NCBI GenBank assembly: GCA_022402505.1
Contig: JAKRSE010000298.1
Span: forward strand, 1-10,173
Source: Fimbriimonadaceae bacterium
Lineage (GTDB): Bacteria > Armatimonadota > Fimbriimonadia > Fimbriimonadales > Fimbriimonadaceae
Direction: 5' to 3'
Length of the DNA: 10,173 nucleotides
Shown: positions 1 to 6,899 of the stretch, piece after piece
Position numbering within the stretch: position 1 is the first letter of the stretch
Layout of the letters: each line of letters starts with the position of its first letter
Position numbers and translations under genes: made by a program
Notes under the pieces: model-generated
The model's database searches: none
Told to the model about the DNA's origin: nothing
The model's input: the letters and a program-made list of their open reading frames with translations, nothing else

Positions 1-1
1 T

Positions 2-268
2 CTGTTCCGCGGCATGACTCCGGCTCCGGGCGCCTGGTTTCGGCATCGCGACAAGACGGTCAAGGTGATCGAGTGTCGGCCGGTGCCCTCGCTCCAGGTG
101 GAAGCGGGCACGGTCGGGGCGGTGCGTCCCGAGCTGTTCGTGGGCCTGCGCGAGGGCGGGCTCTGCCTGCGCAAGGTTCAGCCGGAGGGGCGGGCGGTGA
201 TGGATGCCGCCTCCTTTGCCAACGGGGCACGATTGAGCCCCGGCGACCGTTTGATGTCAGAGGACTGA
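2..268 (+). CDS. fmt: Methionyl-tRNA formyltransferase, C-terminal part (5' end outside window)
   Basis: This is the last 88 codons of an open frame that enters from the left edge. The family transfers a formyl group from 10-formyltetrahydrofolate to Met-tRNA(fMet) in the cytoplasm, so that translation can start. What is visible is the C-terminal beta-barrel (OB-like) domain that contacts the tRNA. It opens with a P-x-P-G-A-W-F segment just after the left edge, which is the usual junction between the catalytic and C-terminal domains. It continues with an AGTV strand, a G-L-C-L-R-K-V-Q-P-E-G strand, and a V-M-D-A-x-x-F-x-N-G ending that matches the family's L-Q-x-x-G-K-x-x-M-x-x-x-x-F-x-x-G. 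The catalytic domain is not in the window. The stop is followed after 20 bases by the next gene on the same strand, so the two are probably co-transcribed. The internal ATG at 14 is not the real start. Confidence 0.85.
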   Translation: MFRGMTPAPGAWFRHRDKTVKVIECRPVPSLQVEAGTVGAVRPELFVGLREGGLCLRKVQPEGRAVMDAASFANGARLSPGDRLMSED

Positions 269-288
269 TCTGCTTTCTTGGAGACTGA

Positions 289-1512
289 ATGAAGGACAAA
301 TTCACCCGCCGCACGATTCTGGGAATCGCCGCCATCGTTCTGCTCTTTCTGGGCTGGCAGTGGTTCGACCGCTGGAGCCAGGACCCGGAGAATGAGAGCC
401 AGGTCAACACGGCCGGGTTCATCGCGGCTCTGGACGAATCCTCCAAGACGGCTGCCGTCTTCGATTCAAACGGCAACGAGGTGAAGCCTCCGGCCGCTCC
501 CGCCGGTCGTGAGGATCGTGAGGTGAGCTGGGGTCCGACCGGCGCCCACGTCTTCATTTCCAGCAACCGCGAGACCGAGGGCTTCAACGTTCATCGGTGG
601 AATCCGGTCAATGGTTCGCTCCGGGCCCGCAGCCAGGGCAGCCGAAACCAGTCGGCGCCCAGCTTCTATCCGGACGGCAGTGTGGAATCGCTGAGGGAAG
701 GCCTGGTGGTGGGTGGAGGAACCGTGCAGGTATTCGACCCGAAGAAGGTCCGTCTCCAGCAGATCCTCCCGCCCCTGGACAAGGGTCGGGCGACCGGGGA
801 TGAAGGCGGAGGCATGGTCGGCAGCATGTCCGGCGCCTTCGCCGAGATCGGCAGCTCCTTCAAGGAGGCCGAATGGGGCCCGGAAAAGAAGGCGATCTTC
901 GCCGTCATGCGGCGCGAGCGGGGCGAGGTCCTCGTCCTGAACGCCCTGGAGGCGGACGCTCAGGGGCGGACTCCTCCGCCCATCCCGCTCGCCGCCGCCG
1001 ACCGGATCCTGCTGGACTCTCAGCCCGGCGGCATGCTGGCTGGAGTGGTCGGCTTCCAGTGGCCCGATCCGGCCGCGATCCCGGAGCAGTTCCTGAAGGA
1101 CGGCGTTCCCCAGAAGCCCTACGAGAACTCGGTCCTCTTCATGCCGAGCCTGGACGCGCCGCCGCAGACCCTGCCGCCCTTCCCGGACGGTCAGTTCGCG
1201 GCCGAGCTGGCCCTCTCGCCGGATGGAACCCGGGCGGCCTTCGTACTCGCCCGCAAGGTGGATGACACGGTCGAGAAGCTCGGACTGTTGATCGTTTCGC
1301 TCGACGGTTCGGCGCCGCCCGTGCCGATCGACCGAGGCGTGATCAGTCAACCTTCCTTCAGCCCGGACGGACTTCGCGTGGTCTACATCAAGGCGGATGG
1401 AGAGGATCGGGCGATCTTCACCTCGTCTGCCTCCTCGTCGAGCCCCCGCCGAGTCTCGCCGTCCGGACGGAGCTTCCGATCCCCCGTCTTCAGCCCACAG
1501 ACTCAGGGCTGA
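289..1512 (+). CDS. Membrane-anchored TolB/PD40-like beta-propeller protein
   Basis: This 407-residue protein has an N-terminal membrane anchor: basic residues KDKFTRR, then a hydrophobic stretch at about residues 10-24. The rest is predicted to lie outside the cytoplasmic membrane. Several propeller-type repeats are visible: W-G-P-T-G-A near 81, F-Y-P-D-G near 126-130, L-S-P-D-G-T-R-A-A-F near 309-318 and F-S-P-D-G-L-R-V-V-Y-I near 357-367. These match the S-P-D-G-x-x-[IV]-[AV]-[FY] signature of the TolB/WD40-like PD40 family. A glycine-rich patch near 165-185 is probably a loop. PD40 repeats usually mediate protein contacts, and no enzymatic motif is visible. The start is supported by TTGGAG six bases upstream. 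It sits 20 bases after fmt and 47 bases before another exported protein. Function is unknown; a periplasmic scaffold or accessory role is inference. Confidence 0.75.
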   Translation: MKDKFTRRTILGIAAIVLLFLGWQWFDRWSQDPENESQVNTAGFIAALDESSKTAAVFDSNGNEVKPPAAPAGREDREVSWGPTGAHVFISSNRETEGFNVHRWNPVNGSLRARSQGSRNQSAPSFYPDGSVESLREGLVVGGGTVQVFDPKKVRLQQILPPLDKGRATGDEGGGMVGSMSGAFAEIGSSFKEAEWGPEKKAIFAVMRRERGEVLVLNALEADAQGRTPPPIPLAAADRILLDSQPGGMLAGVVGFQWPDPAAIPEQFLKDGVPQKPYENSVLFMPSLDAPPQTLPPFPDGQFAAELALSPDGTRAAFVLARKVDDTVEKLGLLIVSLDGSAPPVPIDRGVISQPSFSPDGLRVVYIKADGEDRAIFTSSASSSSPRRVSPSGRSFRSPVFSPQTQG

Positions 1513-1537
1513 GCCGGCGGGAAGGGAACCTCCCGGC
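1513..1537 (+). other. Imperfect stem-loop between two co-directional genes
   Basis: Directly after the stop codon of the propeller gene, GCCGG (1513-1517) can pair with CCGGC (1533-1537). The stem extends by about three further pairs past a bulged C, one of them G-T. No run of T follows, so it is not a clear intrinsic terminator. It could be an intercistronic mRNA stem or simply GC-rich chance pairing. Confidence 0.25.
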
Positions 1538-1559
1538 TGCAGGCGGGGTCTGAGTCCGC

Positions 1560-2219
1560 ATGAAGCTGCGAATTGTGTTCGGAATCGGGCTCGCCGCGGG
1601 TGTGGCGGCTCTGGCTTGGGCGGCCCTTGCGCCCCGGGTGGAGATCAACGGTCGGAACGCCTCCGACGCCGTGCTGGAATCGGGGGGGAACACCTACGTC
1701 AGCGTGGCCGATCTGGAGCGGAACGGCGCATCGGTTCAGAGGCTGGGGGATGGGTCGCTCTCGATCCGCTTTGTCGGTCTGCGCGGCGCGGGGCCGATGC
1801 CGGCGATGGACGGCCGGCTGGGCGAATGGGTGAACAACGGCCTTCTCCGGGTGCGCATCACCAATCCTCGGGTCGAAGACAAGCAGTTCCGGTTCGACCT
1901 CGAGGCTGCCAACCTCGCGTCTCTGCCGACCGATCCGGGCGTGCATCTCGGGCTCCGAAAGCCGACGGTTGTGGATGAGCGGGGCAACACCCTGCCGGAT
2001 GCGGTCGGGGGCTTCGGTCAGTGGGATCGGTTCATCACCCGCCGCCTTCTGCCCGGCCAGACCGGGATCGCGACCCTCACCTATGGCGTCAGCGGGGCCG
2101 AGCCGGACCGGGTGATCCTTGAGTTCGAGTACGAAGGCAACACCGCCAAGATCACGGCCGTGGATCAGCGCGGTGGGTTCACCGACGGGCCCGACATGCG
2201 GATCGTGCTGCGTCCCTGA
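1560..2219 (+). CDS. Exported protein with possible copper-amine-oxidase-like stalk domain
   Basis: This is a 219-residue protein of unknown function. Residues 1-24 form a signal peptide or anchor: MKLR, then an alanine-rich hydrophobic core ending in ALAP. Residues of about 26-70 run RVEINGR, A-V-L-E-S-G-G-N-T-Y-V-S-V-A-D-L and G-D-G-S-L-S-I. This is the pattern of the small stalk domain called copper amine oxidase N-terminal-like (VxVNG … NGxTYVPLRxLAE … V.w). The rest (about 80-219) has alternating polar and hydrophobic strands, such as RVRITNP, FRFDLEAAN and VILEFEYEG, and looks like a beta-sandwich; I cannot assign it to a family. The upstream 47 bases contain no strong ribosome site (GGCGGGG lies about 14 bases before the ATG). 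The stop lies only 3 bases from the stop of the convergent EAL gene. The stalk assignment rests on about 45 residues and could be wrong. Confidence 0.65.
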   Translation: MKLRIVFGIGLAAGVAALAWAALAPRVEINGRNASDAVLESGGNTYVSVADLERNGASVQRLGDGSLSIRFVGLRGAGPMPAMDGRLGEWVNNGLLRVRITNPRVEDKQFRFDLEAANLASLPTDPGVHLGLRKPTVVDERGNTLPDAVGGFGQWDRFITRRLLPGQTGIATLTYGVSGAEPDRVILEFEYEGNTAKITAVDQRGGFTDGPDMRIVLRP

Positions 2220-2222
2220 GAT

Positions 2223-3299
2223 TCAGCTGAGGAAGGGCCGGTCGCCGTAGGTGCGGTCGGCCTTGGCGGCGGGGCGGCCGATGTGCCAGCCCTGGCCCAT
2301 GTCCACTTCTGCGCTCACAGCGATCTGGAGATGCTCCTCGCATTCGATCCCTTCGGCGACGACCATCGCCCCCACCGAATGGGCGCAGGCGGTGAGCGAC
2401 TGGATCAGGCCGCATTCGCTCGCCTCTTCCAGCTGCAGCAGGCTGCGGTCGAGCTTGACGACATCCGGTTCGATGTCGAGGATGCAGGTGTAGGCGTTGC
2501 ATCCGGCCCCCAGGTCATCCACCGCCAGGCTGGCGCCGTAGGCTCGGAGCCTGCCGACCGTCGCCATCAGCTGGCTGAGCGGCGGCAGTTCGGAGGTTTC
2601 GATCATCTCGAAGACGATCTGGGTCAGGTCCACCCCCGCCTTCTTCATCGGTCTCAGGAAGCGGTGTTCGAACCGGTCGGCATCGGCCAGGGTGGTCGGA
2701 GTCACGTTCAGGAAGAGCGACTCGCCCGGAAGGATCTGCGGCAGGCCCTGCTGGAGGGCCGCCTGGGCCGCAGCCTGCTCGAACCAGGGCTCCAGGCCGT
2801 GGGTCTGACTGGCCCTCACCAGCTCGAACCCGGAGCGCATCACTCCGTCGACCATCGACCGGGCCAGGGCCTCGAAGGCGACGATCCGACCCGTCGGCAG
2901 ATAGACGATCGGCTGGAGGTGCGACTGCATGGCCGCCGGGGAGAGCGCGTCTCGAATCCAAGGCGTCTCGAGGCGAATCATCAAGGTCTCCAGGCTGACC
3001 GTGTTCATCGGGTCCAGCTGGGGGAGATCCTCGATCAGGGCGCCGCGGGTCTGGCTCCGACTCTCGGCGTCCAGCTCTTCGAGCCAAAGGCAGAGGCGGG
3101 AGAACCAGCAGTCGCCGGAAAACGTCAATGGCGCGGGTGGAGCCGCCACCCGATCCGCCAGACCTCTGGCTCGACTGACGCCCCAAAGAGTGGGGCACCA
3201 GACTGCGACCCCGCCGGAAATGCGGGGGCGCCTCATTGCATCCATGCGGGGCACCATATCGGTATCTTTGCGGACCTGCCCTCCTGGCCGGTCGTTCAT
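2223..3299 (-). CDS. EAL-domain protein, predicted c-di-GMP phosphodiesterase
   Basis: The EAL domain (about residues 118-347) hydrolyses cyclic di-GMP to pGpG in the active members of the family. Every expected metal and catalytic position is visible: E143 in FEALAR, N198 in FLNVTP, E231 in FEMIE, D261 and D262 in VDDLGAG, K282 in VKLDRSL, E316 in VVAEGIE and Q336 in MGQGWHIGRP. Activity is therefore plausible. The loop-6 motif is DDLGAG rather than the common DDFGTG. No GGDEF, PAS or GAF domain is visible. The N-terminal ~115 residues are not recognised; they hold VWCPTLW (34-39) and CWFSRLCLWLEEL (64-76), rich in Trp and Cys. The start is uncertain: no good ribosome site precedes 3299, and ATGs at 3257, 3245 and 3236 are alternatives. 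It lies last in the pyr cluster, 63 bases after the lipoprotein gene, and ends 3 bases from the convergent gene. Confidence 0.85.
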   Translation of the reverse strand: MNDRPGGQVRKDTDMVPRMDAMRRPRISGGVAVWCPTLWGVSRARGLADRVAAPPAPLTFSGDCWFSRLCLWLEELDAESRSQTRGALIEDLPQLDPMNTVSLETLMIRLETPWIRDALSPAAMQSHLQPIVYLPTGRIVAFEALARSMVDGVMRSGFELVRASQTHGLEPWFEQAAAQAALQQGLPQILPGESLFLNVTPTTLADADRFEHRFLRPMKKAGVDLTQIVFEMIETSELPPLSQLMATVGRLRAYGASLAVDDLGAGCNAYTCILDIEPDVVKLDRSLLQLEEASECGLIQSLTACAHSVGAMVVAEGIECEEHLQIAVSAEVDMGQGWHIGRPAAKADRTYGDRPFLS

Positions 3300-3362
3300 G
3301 GGTTCAGACGCAGGCCGTGTGCGGGAGGGTGCAGCTTCGCCGAAAGATGGGCCGGGTCGGCC

Positions 3363-4130
3363 TCAGAGGCTCCGGTAGCGTCGAAGCATCTCGTCGGCCC
3401 GCTGCAGGGCGAGCCGGGCCTCATCGCGCCGGCCCGCCTTGGTCAGCAGGGCGATCACGCGGCTCCAGGCTCGGTCTACGTGGACCGGTCGGGCGGCGAG
3501 GAAGGCCTGTCCGGGCTCGGTCGATTGGTCGACGATGGTCTGGAGATGCTGTTCGATCGCCTTTTCCAGGACGGCGGCCCAGCGCTGCGGACTCGACCCC
3601 TTCGCTTCGGCGGCGGGAACAATTTCGTAGAGAACGGCGGGAAGGATCGGTCCCTTCTCCTCCGGCGGAGTGTTGAAGGTGCTCTCCACCGCCTCGATCG
3701 CCTCGTCGGTCCGGCCGAGATTGGCGGCGGCCCGGGCGTAGCGCAGGCTGTCGTTGACCCGGCGATCCTCCGTCTTGGCGACCTTCCGAGCCCGGTCGTA
3801 GAGCTCCAGGGCCCGCTCCCACTGCTTGGCGTCTCGGAAGAGGTCGCCGTAGAGCCAGGCGTTTTCGTCGGTGGCGGCTTCGGGCTGCGCCAGTTCGACG
3901 TACTTCCGGGTGAGGTCGGCCATCATCTTGTCCCTCAGTTCCGGGGTCATGGTCCGCTGGGCCACGCGGCGATCCATGCGTGCCCGGGCGTCCTGAAGGT
4001 TCCGCATCATCACGTCGGGATTGGTCCCGAGGAAGGCCTCGTCGTTGGGATTCGGCAGCTGCCCGCTCTGACAGCCGGACAGCACGACGGCCAGGCCGAA
4101 GATCGCGGTCAGCCAAGTCAAACCTTTCAT
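3363..4130 (-). CDS. Outer-envelope lipoprotein with TPR-like helical repeats
   Basis: This is a 255-residue predicted lipoprotein. The start at 4130 gives MKGLTWL, a hydrophobic core and the lipobox L17-S18-G19-C20, with Gln at +2. A longer frame exists upstream, but its extra 54 residues overlap pyrC and would destroy the signal peptide, so it is rejected. GAAGG sits a few bases before the ATG. The mature part is helical. Residues of about 90-150 show two TPR-like helix pairs (WLYGDLFRDAKQWERALELY and SLRYARAAANLGRTDEAIEA), and residues 225-250 (VIALLTKAGRRDEARLALQRA) look like a third. TPR lipoproteins usually act as adaptors in envelope complexes; no enzymatic motif is visible. It starts 11 bases after the pyrC stop and so is probably translated from the pyr transcript. 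Its link to pyrimidine synthesis is not evident and may be positional only. Confidence 0.8.
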   Translation of the reverse strand: MKGLTWLTAIFGLAVVLSGCQSGQLPNPNDEAFLGTNPDVMMRNLQDARARMDRRVAQRTMTPELRDKMMADLTRKYVELAQPEAATDENAWLYGDLFRDAKQWERALELYDRARKVAKTEDRRVNDSLRYARAAANLGRTDEAIEAVESTFNTPPEEKGPILPAVLYEIVPAAEAKGSSPQRWAAVLEKAIEQHLQTIVDQSTEPGQAFLAARPVHVDRAWSRVIALLTKAGRRDEARLALQRADEMLRRYRSL

Positions 4131-4141
4131 GGACCTTCGAT

Positions 4142-5461
4142 TCAACTCCGCCGGTACCGCTCGGGTTCGAAACCGGGGTCGCGATAGTTCTCCGTGCCCA
4201 CCAGGGTCAGGACCGCCTTGCCCATGAGCCGGTGCCCTTGGAAGGGCGTGTTCTTGCCCTTGCTGAAGGTCCGGTGGACGTCGAAGGTCCATTCCAGGTT
4301 CGGGTTGATGACCGTGACCTGGGCGACCGGCGAGGTTCCCGGCTTCAGATTGCCGGCTTCCAGCCGCAGGATTTCCGCCGGCGTGGTGCTGAGTCGCCGG
4401 ATCGTTTCCAGCGGGCTCAGAATTCCGCGGTGGGTGAGGTGGGTGAGGGTGACGGCGAGGGTGCTCTCCAGCCCGGCGAACCCGAAGGGAGCCTCTTCAA
4501 AGGGCACCTCGACCTCGTGGTCCGCATAGGGGGAATGGTCGCTGGCGATGCAGTCGATGGTTCCGTCGCTCAGTCCCTGCTGGACAAGTTCGAGATCGAC
4601 CATGGTCCGCAGGGGCGGCGTGGTCTTCCAGTGGGCATCGAACTCCGGCATGTCCTCTTCGGTCAGGCAGAAGTGGTGCGGCGCGACGTCGCAGGAGACG
4701 GCCGCCCCCAGATACTTGAACTGCCGGATGGTCTCCACCGATCCCCAGGTGCTGACCCGGAGGATGTGGATGCGGCAACCGGTGTTGAGGGCGAGCACGC
4801 AGGCCCGCATGATCGCCACCTCTTCCGCGCTCCGGGGGATGCCCTTCAGGCCGAGCAGGGCGGACATCCCGCCTTCGTTGATCGATCCTCCGGCGCTGAG
4901 GCTCAGTTCGTCGGCGTGGATCAGGATCGGAAGGTCCAGCTGGAGGCAGTGCTCCATCGCCCGTTGAAGCAGGGCGGCGTTCTGGGTCGGGGAGCCTTCG
5001 TCGCTGACGGCGGCGACCCCCGCCCGCTTCAGGCTGGCGTAGGAGGCGGGCTCCCGGCCGTTCAGCCCCTTGGTGAGGGCGCCGATGGGCTGGACGAAGA
5101 CGCCGCCCGTATCCGGAGAGGCGGCGCGGTCCAGCAGGAAGTCGATCAGCGCCGGGCTGTCCAGCGGAGGCTGGGTGTTCGGCATGGCGCAGATGGTCGT
5201 GTAGCCGCCCGCCGCCGCCGCCAGGGTCGCCGACTGGATCGTCTCTCGGGCTTCGTTTCCGGGTTCGCGCAGGTGGCAGTTCAGGTCCACCAGCCCGGGG
5301 GTGATCCAGAGGCCGCGGCAGTCGTATTCCGCCCCGGCTCCCGTCTCGTCCACATCGGGCCCGACGTCGGTGATCTGCCCGTCTTCGATGCAGACGCTGC
5401 CGACGATGTCCAGGTCGGTCGCCGGGTTGAGGATTCGGCCGCCCTTCAGGATGACCTTCAC
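4142..5461 (-). CDS. pyrC: Dihydroorotase, class I type, with one altered zinc ligand
   Basis: The family cyclises N-carbamoyl-L-aspartate to dihydroorotate, the third step of pyrimidine synthesis. The protein is 439 residues, a normal class I length. The GTG start at 5461 overlaps the pyrB stop by four bases (GTGA) and gives the expected KVILKGGRILNP opening; the longer upstream frame only shadows pyrB. Visible motifs include ITPGLVDLNCHLREPG (53-68), CAMPNT (91-96), AVSDEGSP (151-158), ILIHADE (179-185), NEGGMSALLGLKGIP (195-209), RIHILRVST (230-238), DVAPHHFCLTEED (258-270), KTTPPLR (279-285) and IASDHSPYA (305-313). Aligned by memory with known class I enzymes, metal positions H63, D154, H182, H232 and D308 are kept. 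The first histidine of the D-x-H-x-H-x-R motif is N61. DHSPY replaces the common DHAPH, and KTTPPLR replaces the common K-x-N-PPLR. It may be active with altered metal binding, or a structural partner of PyrB like the inactive PyrC' of pseudomonads. Confidence 0.92.
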   Translation of the reverse strand: MKVILKGGRILNPATDLDIVGSVCIEDGQITDVGPDVDETGAGAEYDCRGLWITPGLVDLNCHLREPGNEARETIQSATLAAAAGGYTTICAMPNTQPPLDSPALIDFLLDRAASPDTGGVFVQPIGALTKGLNGREPASYASLKRAGVAAVSDEGSPTQNAALLQRAMEHCLQLDLPILIHADELSLSAGGSINEGGMSALLGLKGIPRSAEEVAIMRACVLALNTGCRIHILRVSTWGSVETIRQFKYLGAAVSCDVAPHHFCLTEEDMPEFDAHWKTTPPLRTMVDLELVQQGLSDGTIDCIASDHSPYADHEVEVPFEEAPFGFAGLESTLAVTLTHLTHRGILSPLETIRRLSTTPAEILRLEAGNLKPGTSPVAQVTVINPNLEWTFDVHRTFSKGKNTPFQGHRLMGKAVLTLVGTENYRDPGFEPERYRRS

Positions 5462-6387
5462 GCCTGCGCCCTCCCGGCCAGGTCGCCGATGGACCAGGCG
5501 AGGGCTGCCGTCTTGGCATAGATTCCGTTTTTCACCTGTTCCAGGATCACGCTCTGTCCTCCATCGGCCACCGCATCGTCCAGCTCCACGCCTCGGTTGA
5601 TCGGTCCGGGGTGCATCACGATCGCCTCCGGGGCGGCGTGGCGCAGCATCTGGCGGCTGATCTGGTAGAGCCGGGCATATTCGCCGACCGAACCCACGTG
5701 GCCGTCTTCCATCCGTTCGCGCTGAAGCCGGAGGCACATGACGACATCCGCCCCTTCGATCCCGGTGCGCAGGTCGTAGTAGACCTTGGCCGGGAGCTTG
5801 GCGGTGACGCTGGGCATGAGGGTGCGGGGTCCGACGAACCGGACGCGGGCTCCCAGGCGGCTGAGCATCCAGGCGTTGCTCCGGGCGACTCGGCTGTGGA
5901 GAACGTCGCCGACGATCGCCACGCGGAGCCCTTCGATCCGCCCTTTGGCCTCCTGAATGGTGAGGGCGTCGCCGAGCGCCTGAGTGGGGTGCTCGTGGCG
6001 TCCGTCGCCGGCATTCAGCACCGGTCCGGGGAAGTGGCGGGCGATCATCTGGGGAGCGCCGCTGCTCGGGTGTCGCACGACAAGGGCATCCAGGCCCGCA
6101 AAGCGGAGGGTGAGGATGGTGTCCTTCACCGTCTCGCCCTTGCTGATGCTGCTGCCGGAGCTGCCGAAGTTCACGACCCGGTGGCCGAGCAGTCCGGCCG
6201 CCTGCTCGAAGGCGACCCGGGTGCGGGTGGAGTTTTCGAAGAAGAGGAGGCCGACGGTGCGGGTCTGGTCCGGGCGGGGAAGGCTGCGGCCGGCCGACAG
6301 CTCCGCCTTGACCCAGCCCGCCAGTTGGAAGAGCTCCTTGAGCTCGCCGTCGGTCAGGGTCCGGATCGCCGGGAGGGATCGGGTCAT
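5458..6387 (-). CDS. pyrB: Aspartate carbamoyltransferase catalytic chain
   Basis: This enzyme condenses carbamoyl phosphate with L-aspartate to form carbamoyl-aspartate, the committed step of pyrimidine synthesis. The 309-residue length is normal. Diagnostic motifs are in the right order: FFENSTRTR (49-57; the STRTR loop binds carbamoyl phosphate), SSISKGET (79-86; Ser and Lys donated to the neighbouring subunit's site), NAGDGRHEHPTQALGD (125-140), VAIVGDVLHSRVARSN (156-171), LRLQRERM (219-226, aspartate side) and MHPGPINRG (258-266). All the key residues I can recall are intact. The ATG at 6387 overlaps the pyrR stop (ATGA) and the stop overlaps the pyrC GTG, so translation of the three genes is likely coupled. 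No regulatory pyrI gene is visible, which fits control by PyrR or a PyrB-PyrC assembly. Confidence 0.96.
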   Translation of the reverse strand: MTRSLPAIRTLTDGELKELFQLAGWVKAELSAGRSLPRPDQTRTVGLLFFENSTRTRVAFEQAAGLLGHRVVNFGSSGSSISKGETVKDTILTLRFAGLDALVVRHPSSGAPQMIARHFPGPVLNAGDGRHEHPTQALGDALTIQEAKGRIEGLRVAIVGDVLHSRVARSNAWMLSRLGARVRFVGPRTLMPSVTAKLPAKVYYDLRTGIEGADVVMCLRLQRERMEDGHVGSVGEYARLYQISRQMLRHAAPEAIVMHPGPINRGVELDDAVADGGQSVILEQVKNGIYAKTAALAWSIGDLAGRAQA

Positions 6388-6899
6388 GCCGGTTCCGCCT
6401 CCCGCTCGATCACGGCATCGACCCCGTCGAGCTCGTTGTACTGGACCAGAACCTTCACATCATCATCGACCGAGACGGTTCTTCCGACGAAGTCCGGCTG
6501 AAGCGGCAGCTCTCGCCCGCCGCGATCGATCAGGACGGCAAGCTGGACCTGTCGCGGTCGGCCGAACTGGAGGAGGGCCTCCAAGGCGGCGCGGGTGGTG
6601 CGCCCGGTCGCGATCACTTCGTCCACCAGGATCACGACCTTGCCTTCTATGGCGAAGGGGATCTCGCTGGCGTCGGCAACGGCTCCGGCGGCCGAGTCGT
6701 CTCGGTGGGCCGAGACGTCCAGCTTGCCGCAGGGGATCGTCACCTCTTCGATCTGGGTCAGGGCGAAGGCGAGGCGTTTGGCCAGGGGGTAGCCGCGTCT
6801 CAGGACCCCCACGCAGACCACGCCTTCGGCTCCCTGGTGCGATTCGGCGATCTCGTGCGCCATGCGACCCAGGGTCCGGCGCATCGCTTCCGCGTCCAT
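6384..6899 (-). CDS. pyrR: PyrR bifunctional pyrimidine operon regulator / uracil phosphoribosyltransferase
   Basis: PyrR binds pyr mRNA when UMP is abundant and lowers expression of the downstream genes; many members also convert uracil and PRPP to UMP. The 171-residue form is close to the usual 170-180. Motifs are RRTLGRMAHEIAE (7-19, with the conserved Arg and His of the N-terminal helix), VGVLRRGYPLAKRL (30-43), DVSAHRDD (61-68), the PRPP loop VVILVDEVIATGRTTRAA (88-105; DE where B. subtilis has DD), GRPRQVQLAVLIDRGGRELP (113-132) and the end segment VKVLVQYNELDGVDAV (148-163). The start at 6899 is chosen because AGGGG lies seven bases upstream; ATGs at 6914 and 6923 are in frame but have weaker sites and add residues not typical of the family. 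It heads the pyrR-pyrB-pyrC operon. Confidence 0.94.
   Translation of the reverse strand: MDAEAMRRTLGRMAHEIAESHQGAEGVVCVGVLRRGYPLAKRLAFALTQIEEVTIPCGKLDVSAHRDDSAAGAVADASEIPFAIEGKVVILVDEVIATGRTTRAALEALLQFGRPRQVQLAVLIDRGGRELPLQPDFVGRTVSVDDDVKVLVQYNELDGVDAVIEREAEPA

Noticed and set aside
466..1350. A 294-codon minus-strand open frame opposite the propeller gene
   Set aside because: The plus strand shows a membrane anchor and repeated SPDG motifs with a good ribosome site. The antisense product is Arg/Gly-rich and unrecognisable.
2283..4187. A 634-codon open frame on the plus strand, opposite the EAL and lipoprotein genes
   Set aside because: Its translation is low-complexity and rich in Gly, Arg, His and Gln with no recognisable domain, while the minus strand carries clear EAL motifs and a lipobox over the same bases. 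Long antisense frames are expected in GC-rich DNA.
3980..5521. A 513-codon plus-strand open frame opposite pyrC
   Set aside because: The opposite strand encodes a complete dihydroorotase. The plus-strand product has no domain and is dominated by Gly, Val, Asp and Arg as a shadow frame.
5462..5737. N-terminal 92-residue extension of the pyrC frame
   Set aside because: It lies wholly inside pyrB, is Arg/Pro-rich and unlike any dihydroorotase. The GTG at 5461 gives the normal family start and a 4-base overlap.
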